DNA from: Desulfococcaceae bacterium HSG8
GTDB taxonomy: Bacteria > Desulfobacterota > Desulfobacteria > Desulfobacterales > 4be13
Direction of reading: 5' to 3'
Assembly (NCBI GenBank): GCA_030378015.1
Contig: JAUCGG010000001.1
Location: forward strand, 1 to 49,644
DNA length: 49,644 bases
Part shown: in pieces, positions 33,828-42,219 of the stretch
Layout: each line of letters opens with the position of its first letter
How positions within the stretch are numbered: position 1 is the stretch's first letter
The notes under the pieces: generated by a model
What the model saw: the letters and a program-made list of their open reading frames with translations, nothing else
Told to the model about the DNA's origin: nothing
Databases searched by the model: none
Translations under genes and position numbers: made by a program

Positions 33828-36800
33828 CTATGGTTTTAAAATCTGTTTAAAAGGCTGAACCCCGTCGCAAAACCCGAACAGGGTAATTTCCCCGTTTTCA
33901 TCCTGCGGAACTTCCAGATCATATCGTCCGTCCCCTTCGCAGGAAAAGGTATGCTGACCGTTCGCCAGCACCATCGCGCACAGGGGCGTTCCGTCTTCGT
34001 CTGTAACGGTTCCGCTGATTCTCACCTGCCCGGATTCCGCGGGTTCCGTATCAGCAGTCAGGGTCATATACCTGCTGTCCGGAGCCGCGGGCTGCATGAT
34101 GATATCAATATCCGCTGCTTCTTCCGGCCCAAGAATCTCTCTGAACGGCGCAAGTCCGTCGCAGAACGCGAACAGGGTGATTTCCCCGTCTTCGTCCTGC
34201 GGAACTTCCAGATCATATCTGCCGTCTCCATCGCATGAGAATGTGTGCTGACCGTTCGCCAGCACCATCGCGCACAGGGGAGTGCCTTCGTCATTCAGAA
34301 CTGTTCCGCTGACTCTCACCCATTCCGAAGCCTCGTAAGGTTCCAGTTCAAAGTCCTCGGTGACTGCCTCATCCTCTTCCATGATCACGGGACGGGCCAT
34401 CGGCCCGTAGCCCGGGGCCTGAACCGTCATTGTGAAGCTCCCGGGTCTCCTTATGATACGGTATGTGCCGTTCGGGTAAGTGAGGTTGGAGAATCCGTCG
34501 TCCGTGATGATCACGGCCTCTCCGAGCGGTTCCCCGGATTCCGCATCTGTCACCGTGCCGGTCAGTTCTCCCCGGAAATCGCCCACGGGCTGATACAGTT
34601 CGAGAGCATACCCGGTATTTTCCCCGAAAAAGCCGGGGTTCATATTCCCCAGTTTCACGAAGAAAAGTCCGGTGTACGGGCATTCCCAGTCCAGGACTGC
34701 TTCGTCGCCCGCGGTTTCCGTTTTCGCCAGCATTGTGCGGTCGCTATCGTAAATTTCCGCGGCCGCATCGCAGGTGTCGCTAAGGTTGCTGACACGGATC
34801 TGATAGGTCTGCCCCTCGATACCGTAAAATTTTGTCCAATCCTCGTCACCGGCATCGTGGAAGGTGTGATACTGAGGAGTCGCTCCGTTGATCATGATGA
34901 TGCCTGCCTGAAGGAAGGTGTCATCACCTTCGTATTCGTCAGCGTATTCCGATGTCCCTGTCCGGGTGACAGAGGTCCGGGCGGGCAGGGAGACAGAGCC
35001 TCCGGCATCCTCCGCATAAACGGTGATGAGATATGTGCCGTCCCGGGTAAAGCCGTTGTAAAGGGCTTTGTAAGTTCCGTCATTGTCAGGATCATGAAGT
35101 TCCGCTGTAAAAATAGTCGGGGACGCGGGGTCGGAATCGGGCGGGATAATTTCGGCCCATACCCGTGCGATCCCGCTTTCGCTGTTTACATGAGCCTCTA
35201 TGGTCGCGAAGGTATCTTCCTTCAGAAACTGATCTTCGGATACCCCGGTGATGTAATCCCTTTCCTTTTCCGTTGTAATGGTTCTGAACGTGGAATATAC
35301 GCCCTTGCTGCTCACCGCGCAGAAGGTGATGCTGTAAGTCCCTCTTGCCGTGAAGTTGTCGTAAATCCCTTCGTAAAATCCGTCGCTGTCAGGATCACTC
35401 AGTTCGACTTCTGGAAGGTCTGTCACAGGTGTATCCGGCGATCCTGGGTCGAATCCGGGCGGTTCGATGATGGCCCATACCCGGCGGATTTCGGCCTTGT
35501 CTTCGGAATAGCTCACCGCGGCCCGGAGTGTGGCCGCGGTTTCCCCGCTGTAAAGTGTCTCCGGTTCGGATGATGTGTCATAAATGTAGGGAACATCCAG
35601 GGGCGGGCGATATCCCCTGCGAATCCTCTTCATTTCGTCTTTCAGGATTTCATCCGCTGGCTGCTCGTTTCCGATGCCGTTTCCGTTGACATCCATAAGC
35701 GCGGTCTGGTAGGATGCCATCTGATCTCTGGCCCGGAAAAAGGCTTCGTCAGCATTCCTGCCTTTGTAAACCGCATCCCAGAACTGGTAGGAAAAGGAGA
35801 GGGTTCCGCGGCCGATGAAATAGGCAGATTCTCCTGCTGACGCGCTGGCTATGGTGATACGTTCCGCATCGGAAGGCGGACGCAGGTGAGGAAGGAAGGT
35901 GCCGGATTCGCACGCATCATAGACAAAAAGCACGGGGACGGGAGAGGCTGTCTGAAGATTATCCAGCCAGTTGTCAAGTTCTTCCGCGCTGAGAACTTCT
36001 TCAGCATTGATTTTGAAGCGTCCGTCTGTGCCGTGATCTACAAGATAAAGGAGAAGCTGGGTGGCATAAGGTTCCTCTTTTATCCAATCGTTTATCGCGT
36101 ATGACAGGTTGTCGTGAGTGGCGGGCGCGTCAACTCTTTCCGAATCTGCTTCGGGGCTGAGGTAGTAAATGCTTTCCGCTGTGTAGCCTTGGTAAAGCAG
36201 GGCTTCGTATGCGTGTTCGGCAGCCATGCGGGTTTCTTTCCAGATTTTGTTGTCGGGGGCGGAACTGCCTCCGGCGAGGATGATGGCTTTGGTGTCTAAA
36301 AGATAGGATTCTTCAGGAGTGACGAAGGTGATCGCTCCGGGGAGTTCATGGCTTTCCTCTTCATTTAAAACCCTCAGTGTGTAATGGCCTGGGATTTCGG
36401 GACCGGGAATGGTGAGGGAAATGCTTGTCTGAGTTACTTTGTCAGGTATGACCTCAATCACCGAAGGCACAGTCAGAATCTGTAAGCCGCCATCCAGAGC
36501 TGCCACAAAAGCAGTTGTGCCAGACACCGTCACTCCCCAGGCTAAACCCGGCATTCCAATCGACCCGATAAGAGAAGGATTTCGAGGATCACTCACGTCT
36601 ATAATCTGTAGCTTACCATCTGCTACAAAAGCAGTTGTGCCGGACACCGCCACTCCGAGGGCTTGACCCGGTGTATTTGCGGCCCCGATAATGACAGGGT
36701 TCCTGGGGTCGCTCACATCTGCTATCTGCAAGCCGCCATCCATAGCCGCTACATAAGCAATCGTGCCGGATATCGCTACTCCTGTGGCTTCACCCGGCAT

Positions 36801-39800
36801 ATCTGCAGATCCGATAATGACAGGGTTCGCGAGGTCGTTCACATCTGCTATCTGCAAACCGCCATCCATAGCCGCTACATAAGCAATCGTGCCGGACACC
36901 GCCAATCCCCAAGACTGACCCGGCGTATTTAGAGATCCGATAATGACAGGATTCCTGGGGTCGCTCACGTCTGCTATCTGCAGGCCATATCCATCCGCCA
37001 CATAAGCAGTTGTACCGGACACCGTCACTTCCATGGCATAAGCCAGCCTATCAGCTACCCCGACAATAACAGGGTTTGCGGGGTCGCTCACATCTGCTAT
37101 CAGTAAGCCGCCATCCCCGTCAGCCACATAAGCGGTCGTGCCGGATACTGCCACTCCCCAGGCATCACCCGGTGTATGTGCAAACCCGATAATGGCAGGG
37201 TTTGCGGGGTCGCTCACATCTGCTATGTGCAAGCCATACCCATCCGTCACAAAAGCATTCGTGCCGGATACTGTCACTTTGGCGGCTTCACCTCGTGTAT
37301 CTGCGGACCCGGTAATGAGTGGGTTCCTGGGGTCGCTCACGTCTGCTATCTGTAAGCCGTCTTCCCAAGCCGCCACATAAGCGGTCGTGCCGGACACTGC
37401 CACTCCCCGGGCACCATCCGGTGTAACTGCGGATCCGATAATGACAGGGTTCCGGGGATCGCTTACGTCTGCTATCTGCAAACTGCCATTTGTTGCGTCC
37501 GTCACATAGGCAGTCGTGCCAGACACTGCCACTCCCGAGGCATAAGCCGGTGTATCAGCGACCCCGATAATGACAGGGTTCGCGGGGTCGCTCACATCTG
37601 CTATCTGCAAGCCGCCCTCTCTGTCCGCCACATAAGCGGTTATACCGGACACTGCCACTCCGGCTGCATGATCCGGGGTATCAACGGCCCCGATAATGAC
37701 AGGGTTCGCGGGGTCGCTCACGTCTGCTATCTGCAATCCGCCTTCTCTGTCCGCCACATAAACGGTGGTGCCGGACACTGCCACTCCCCAGGCATAATCC
37801 GGGGTATCAACTGCCCCGATAATGACAGGGTTCGCGGGGTCGCTCACATCTGCTATCTGCAATCCGCCATCCCAATCCGCCACATAAGCGGTCGTACCGG
37901 ACACCGCCACTCCCCAGGCTTGACCCGGTGTACCTGCGGTCCCGATAATGACGGGGTTCCGGGGGTCGCTCACATCTGCTATCTGTAAGCCGCCATCGCC
38001 GTCAGCTACATAAGCGGTCGTACCGGACACTGCCACTCCCGCTGCATCACCCGGGGTGTCAGCGGCCCCGATAATGACAGGGTTTGCGGGGTCGCTCACA
38101 TCTGCTATCTGCAAGCCGCCATCCCAATCCGCCACATAAGCTGTCGTGCCGGACACCGCCACTCCCCAGGCATAACCCGGAGTATCTGCTGACCCGATAA
38201 TATTTCTTTTACTCCAGCTATCTGAAATCATAAAAATTCTTGTATTATCATCAAATTTGTCACCGGTCAGCGTCACGTCTTTCAGAGCCTTTCCTGCCTC
38301 ACCGAGATTGGGATAAACGGATTCCGCTTTCAAAGGCATACCGATATGTTTCTCAGCAGTTGCAGCAGCTTTGAAAATTACAGCATCTTTCACATTATAA
38401 AGCTGACAATCGTTGCTGTCCCATATTTTAAACGTGATTTTTTCTCCGTCATTCTCCGACGTAACGGTGAAATGATATGTCCAGTCTCCGCCTGATTCGG
38501 TAATATCCGATATCCCCCGGCAGTCTGAATCTCCTCCCGGCCCGAAAGCAGCGACAGTATAACCTTCTGTTTCTATCTCTATATCATTTATATAAGCTTC
38601 TCCGTGAAGCTGCATTGCAAAATGTTCCGGCCTGTCGCAGTTCCAGTCCGGAGCAAAGGACACAGCTTCGGCTAACCGACTACTTTCCGTGTCATTAAAA
38701 ACCTTCAGCGTATAGCGACCGGCTGCCGCAGGAGCGGGAATGGTGAGGGATATGTCTGTTTCTCCCTTCACAGCGACGGGAACAATTTCCACCGGTACCG
38801 GCACGGTCATCATCTTCAGAGCAGCCACATAAGCGATGGTGCCGGAGACCGTCACTCCGAGGGCTTCAGCTTGCGTATCCATTGATCCGATAATGACAGG
38901 GTTCCGGGGATCGCTCACATCTGCTATCTGCAAGCCGCCAGATCCGCCCGCCACATAAGCGGTCGTGCCGGATACCGCTACTCCGAAGGCAGAACCGGGC
39001 ATATCTGCAAACCCGATAATGACAGGGTTTCGGGGGTCGCTCACATCTGCTATCTGCAGGCCGCCAGTTCCGTCCGCCACATAAGCGGTCGTGCCGGACA
39101 TCTCCACCCCCATGGAATAACCTGGGGTATCAGCGGCCCCGATAATGACAGGGTTTCGGGGGTCGCTCACATCTGCTATCTGCAAGCCGCCAGATTCGTC
39201 TGCCACATAAGCGGTTGTGCCGGATATCGCCACTCCCCTGGCATCCCCCGGGGTATCAACGGCTCCGATAACGACAGGGTTTCGGGGGTCGCTCACATCT
39301 GCTATCTGCAAACCGCCTTCCCAATCCGCCACATAAGCGGTCGTGCCGGACACCTCCACTCCGTAAGCAGCGGCCGGCATATTCACTGCCCCGATGATGA
39401 CAGGATTCCGGGGGTCGCTCACGTCTGCTATCTGCAAGCCGCCATCCCAAGCCGCTACATAAGCAATCGTGCCGGATATCGCTACTCCTGTGGCTTCACC
39501 CGGCATATCTGCAGATCCGATAATGACAGGGTTGCGGGGGTCGCTCACGTCTGCTATCTGCAAGCCAGCCCAATCCGTCACATAAGCAATGGTGCCAGAC
39601 ACCTCCACTCCCGATGCAACACCCGGATACGGCATATCTGCGGACCCGAGAGGTCTTTCCATATACATTGAAACCCTGGTATTCTCGTCAAATCCGCTTC
39701 CGGTCAGAGTGACCTGCAAATCCTTTCCTGCAACGCCGTGGTCCGGGGAAACGGATTCCAGTTCCAATGGTGCGTATTTTCCCCAGTTTAAAATGATGTT

Positions 39801-41216
39801 GCCGGAATCTCCGTCATACCCGTCCACAACGATATAATATTGCGTACCTGGCTGAGTCTGAAGGATAATATTGCTGTTTTTGGCAGTCAACCCCTCATCA
39901 TCGTTACTTACCACTTCTGTCAGACTGCCAAGGGCTGAACCGGTGTAAACTGCAAGAAATGTATTGAAGTTGCTCCCGCGTGTATCAAAATAAAATTGTT
40001 CGGTTTTCGGCGCTGTCCATCTCCACCATACCGATTTTCCTCCGATCCGATTCGCGTGATCCGGTTCGTCCGCCTCCCGGGTGGCAAAAAAATTTGATCC
40101 GCTTGTACGCCCGGACAGCCCAGTGAGCATAACCGCGTCAGAAAAGTTATCATTTTCCGGTCGTGTTAAGACAGTCTTATACTTTTGATATTCATTATTA
40201 TTTTCGTCGGATTCTGCTACATCATTACCCGCATCACAGATTAATCTTAATGTATATGTTCCCGCCTGAGAAAAGGTATATTTAAAATCTTCTACAGAAG
40301 CATAATGGTCTTGTTGTAATCCTTCTGTATAAAACACTTTTATCCGAGTCTCATTGATATAAAACTCCGTATAAAATGTTTCATTAATATCCGCGCTGCC
40401 ATTATTTTCAATAGCAAGGTCAATGTATGCCGTTTCCCCGGCCAGCACAGGTGTATCACTGTATGTATGGGGTTCAGCGGATACCACAATCTTGTCATCC
40501 CAGGTATTATTATATGGTCTCCAGGGTGCTATGTCAGGTTCACCACCGACATTCGGAATATTCTTGCTGCGCTCATATTCGTTATCACTCTCATCTGATT
40601 CTGCCACATCATTATCCGGATCACATACCAGTTTCAATGTGTAGGTTCCTGGCTGAGAGAAAGTGTGTTCCACATCTTCCACAAAAATATAATAATCTTG
40701 TTCTAATCCGTCAGTGTAACCCCGGTATATCTGACTCCCGTTGATATACATCTCATCATAGAACCCCTCGTTAATGTCCGCGCTGCCATCATTTACATAG
40801 GCAAAATCAATATATACGGTTTCCCCGGCATACACCGTTTTTTCAGTATTGGTATCAGGTTTATCTGACACAACAATTTTATCATCCCATTCATCCGGCT
40901 TGAAGGGCGTCAGGTTGGGATATCTTTCTGATTTACTCCTGCCATACCCTTCTCCTGCCTTGCCATACCTCTTTTTACCGTTAACATCCGATGCTTTTGC
41001 ATAAGGATAACTTTTCACAGACCGCGAAATCGGAGGGCTGAAGCCATCCTTGTCCCGGTCTTTTTTATCTCGTCCATGTACAATAATTCGTTTTTCAAAG
41101 ATAACCCGTTCCTGTGATTTTTCTGTTCCATCTGATGCCTCGGACATCAGGGAACATGTAAAGAAAATACAAAGCACTGCCAGTATGATCCGGCTGATTT
41201 CATATCTGTTCTGCAT
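33828..41216 (-). CDS. Giant secreted LVIVD-propeller protein with clan-CD protease domain (giant 1)
   Basis: A protein of 2462 aa. Signal peptide (about 1-27), two CARDB-like domains (about 105-345) and a PPC-like domain (about 360-475) come first. Then come an IPT/TIG half-domain, seven LVIVD repeats (about 520-805) and the other IPT half. A surface module containing YTVAAFGPGGDSDCRG (about 860-960) follows, then a second split IPT around 14 LVIVD repeats (about 1000-1585). The protease domain has LLLYLVDHGTDG (His near 1729) and LFVYDACESGTF (Cys near 1768), as in legumain/caspase-clan peptidases. Ig-like, PPC-like and carboxypeptidase-regulatory-like repeats end in FCDGVQPFKQILKP. The start is the ATG at 41216, with AAGGAGG upstream; the frame extends to 41309 through a palindrome. 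Confidence 0.85.
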   Translation of the reverse strand: MQNRYEISRIILAVLCIFFTCSLMSEASDGTEKSQERVIFEKRIIVHGRDKKDRDKDGFSPPISRSVKSYPYAKASDVNGKKRYGKAGEGYGRSKSERYPNLTPFKPDEWDDKIVVSDKPDTNTEKTVYAGETVYIDFAYVNDGSADINEGFYDEMYINGSQIYRGYTDGLEQDYYIFVEDVEHTFSQPGTYTLKLVCDPDNDVAESDESDNEYERSKNIPNVGGEPDIAPWRPYNNTWDDKIVVSAEPHTYSDTPVLAGETAYIDLAIENNGSADINETFYTEFYINETRIKVFYTEGLQQDHYASVEDFKYTFSQAGTYTLRLICDAGNDVAESDENNNEYQKYKTVLTRPENDNFSDAVMLTGLSGRTSGSNFFATREADEPDHANRIGGKSVWWRWTAPKTEQFYFDTRGSNFNTFLAVYTGSALGSLTEVVSNDDEGLTAKNSNIILQTQPGTQYYIVVDGYDGDSGNIILNWGKYAPLELESVSPDHGVAGKDLQVTLTGSGFDENTRVSMYMERPLGSADMPYPGVASGVEVSGTIAYVTDWAGLQIADVSDPRNPVIIGSADMPGEATGVAISGTIAYVAAWDGGLQIADVSDPRNPVIIGAVNMPAAAYGVEVSGTTAYVADWEGGLQIADVSDPRNPVVIGAVDTPGDARGVAISGTTAYVADESGGLQIADVSDPRNPVIIGAADTPGYSMGVEMSGTTAYVADGTGGLQIADVSDPRNPVIIGFADMPGSAFGVAVSGTTAYVAGGSGGLQIADVSDPRNPVIIGSMDTQAEALGVTVSGTIAYVAALKMMTVPVPVEIVPVAVKGETDISLTIPAPAAAGRYTLKVFNDTESSRLAEAVSFAPDWNCDRPEHFAMQLHGEAYINDIEIETEGYTVAAFGPGGDSDCRGISDITESGGDWTYHFTVTSENDGEKITFKIWDSNDCQLYNVKDAVIFKAAATAEKHIGMPLKAESVYPNLGEAGKALKDVTLTGDKFDDNTRIFMISDSWSKRNIIGSADTPGYAWGVAVSGTTAYVADWDGGLQIADVSDPANPVIIGAADTPGDAAGVAVSGTTAYVADGDGGLQIADVSDPRNPVIIGTAGTPGQAWGVAVSGTTAYVADWDGGLQIADVSDPANPVIIGAVDTPDYAWGVAVSGTTVYVADREGGLQIADVSDPANPVIIGAVDTPDHAAGVAVSGITAYVADREGGLQIADVSDPANPVIIGVADTPAYASGVAVSGTTAYVTDATNGSLQIADVSDPRNPVIIGSAVTPDGARGVAVSGTTAYVAAWEDGLQIADVSDPRNPLITGSADTRGEAAKVTVSGTNAFVTDGYGLHIADVSDPANPAIIGFAHTPGDAWGVAVSGTTAYVADGDGGLLIADVSDPANPVIVGVADRLAYAMEVTVSGTTAYVADGYGLQIADVSDPRNPVIIGSLNTPGQSWGLAVSGTIAYVAAMDGGLQIADVNDLANPVIIGSADMPGEATGVAISGTIAYVAAMDGGLQIADVSDPRNPVIIGAANTPGQALGVAVSGTTAFVADGKLQIIDVSDPRNPSLIGSIGMPGLAWGVTVSGTTAFVAALDGGLQILTVPSVIEVIPDKVTQTSISLTIPGPEIPGHYTLRVLNEEESHELPGAITFVTPEESYLLDTKAIILAGGSSAPDNKIWKETRMAAEHAYEALLYQGYTAESIYYLSPEADSERVDAPATHDNLSYAINDWIKEEPYATQLLLYLVDHGTDGRFKINAEEVLSAEELDNWLDNLQTASPVPVLFVYDACESGTFLPHLRPPSDAERITIASASAGESAYFIGRGTLSFSYQFWDAVYKGRNADEAFFRARDQMASYQTALMDVNGNGIGNEQPADEILKDEMKRIRRGYRPPLDVPYIYDTSSEPETLYSGETAATLRAAVSYSEDKAEIRRVWAIIEPPGFDPGSPDTPVTDLPEVELSDPDSDGFYEGIYDNFTARGTYSITFCAVSSKGVYSTFRTITTEKERDYITGVSEDQFLKEDTFATIEAHVNSESGIARVWAEIIPPDSDPASPTIFTAELHDPDNDGTYKALYNGFTRDGTYLITVYAEDAGGSVSLPARTSVTRTGTSEYADEYEGDDTFLQAGIIMINGATPQYHTFHDAGDEDWTKFYGIEGQTYQIRVSNLSDTCDAAAEIYDSDRTMLAKTETAGDEAVLDWECPYTGLFFVKLGNMNPGFFGENTGYALELYQPVGDFRGELTGTVTDAESGEPLGEAVIITDDGFSNLTYPNGTYRIIRRPGSFTMTVQAPGYGPMARPVIMEEDEAVTEDFELEPYEASEWVRVSGTVLNDEGTPLCAMVLANGQHTFSCDGDGRYDLEVPQDEDGEITLFAFCDGLAPFREILGPEEAADIDIIMQPAAPDSRYMTLTADTEPAESGQVRISGTVTDEDGTPLCAMVLANGQHTFSCEGDGRYDLEVPQDENGEITLFGFCDGVQPFKQILKP

Positions 41217-41593
41217 GATAACTGACCTCCTTGTCTTATTAATTATAGTTATACAGCGGAGTTCAAAGCTTGCTTTGTAAGTGATCTTTAATAAACACTC
41301 ACAAAGCAAGCTTTGATCTTCGTTGCCAGCAAATTATAACCTATTGATATTATAATATTTCTTGGAAAGCAAATCTGCCCGGTTCCATGATTTTATCTCA
41401 TATCATCAAGGAATAGCACATTTAATTCGTTTCCATTCTATGACAATCTCCTTTCTTCGGGCCGGTTCTCAGAACCCCGGATATGATTATCATGACAGAT
41501 ACTGTATGTACCTGTAAGCCTGTCTGCCAACGGCTTTATATAGCTTAAATAAGATTATACACAATCAACCGTTATAAAGCAACTGTTTTTTTA
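41217..41593. promoter_or_regulatory. Upstream region of giant 1 with a perfect hairpin
   Basis: TCAAAGCTTGCTTTGT at about 41262-41277 is matched exactly by ACAAAGCAAGCTTTGA at about 41300-41315, making a 16-bp stem with a 22-base loop about 45 bases upstream of the giant gene ATG at 41216. It could form in the mRNA leader. The rest of the segment is AT-rich without a gene; I did not find a promoter that meets a good consensus. Confidence 0.55.
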
Positions 41594-41817
41594 CTGATTC
41601 TGACGGATTTTGTTGATATTTTTATCTTCCCGGAACTACAGGGAAAAAGTATAAGAAAAGGAAAACGCCCGCTGCTGCTGTCATCAGACAGACTGTCCGG
41701 GACGGCAGATGCAGGGATATGCAGGACCGCTGGGCATTGTGCCTGCCTTCCTTTTCTTATCCCTTTTCCATGTAGTTTCAGTGAGATAAAAACATCAACA
41801 AAATCCGTCAGAATCAG
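41594..41817. mobile_element. 224-bp MITE-like element with about 70-bp inverted ends
   Basis: The left end CTGATTCTGACGGATTTTGT continues into TGATATTTTTATCT and is matched by the right end with one mismatch over 34 bp. Weaker matching extends inward for about 35 bp more (CGGAACTACAGGG... and ...CCATGTAGTTTCAG). The 75-bp centre is GC-rich and non-coding. No target duplication is obvious. Its right edge joins the broken ATPase remnant. Confidence 0.75.
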
Positions 41818-41820
41818 AAA

Positions 41821-41900
41821 TAATCAATGAATTCTTCCCTGTCCGTATAAACTTCTTCCGGGACAAAGGGTTATATTGCCCAGTTTCTTGTCTGTTCCAT
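41821..41900 (-). pseudogene. Second remnant of the AAA ATPase 5' end
   Basis: From the ATG at 41900 the minus strand reads MEQTRNWAI, stop, PFVPEEVYTDREEFID, nearly identical to the start of the ATPase gene at 29280 but with a nine-base loss that creates the stop. The upstream sequence GGAGGTAAAAATC is conserved too. The copy ends after about 27 codons where the adjacent MITE begins. It shows that this ATPase gene once stood next to both surface-protein loci. Confidence 0.8.
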
Positions 41901-42219
41901 GATTTTTACCTCCGGGAAGGGATTCAGAAGATAAGCATACCGCAGGTTGTAGTAGCAGGGTGGGGTTCTACCCAGTTAATATAGGTTATTTCAAATAGTT
42001 AAATATTGGTGGGTAGAACCCGGGGCTTGCCCCGCCATCATCGCTGTATCGCCATTTCGGTTACATCCGAGTATAAACACCGGAACATCGGTGGGGCAAG
42101 CCCCACCCTACAGGATAACATATTGTAAATCCTGTAAATCTTTTAATCCTGACTATCCGAGTTCAGACAATCCCGACTCTGTTTCGCCCGTTTGCCCGAA
42201 CCCGTAGAACCCCACCCTA
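41901..42219. repeat. Intergenic repeats downstream of giant 2
   Basis: GGGTGGGGTTCTACCCAG at about 41961 and GGGTAGAACCCGGGGCTTGC near 42011 form opposed arms, and GGGGCTTGCCCCGCC is matched by GGTGGGGCAAGCCCCACC at 42091. The module CCTGTAAATCTTTTAATCCT at 42130-42150 is shared with the block at 11930-12540. GTAGAACCCCACCCTAC abuts the stop of giant 2. No gene is visible. Confidence 0.6.

Noticed and set aside
34245-35573. Long plus-strand frames antisense to the giant genes (also 42637-43842)
   Set aside because: They are shadows of GC-rich repeated coding sequence, without ribosome binding sites or known domains.
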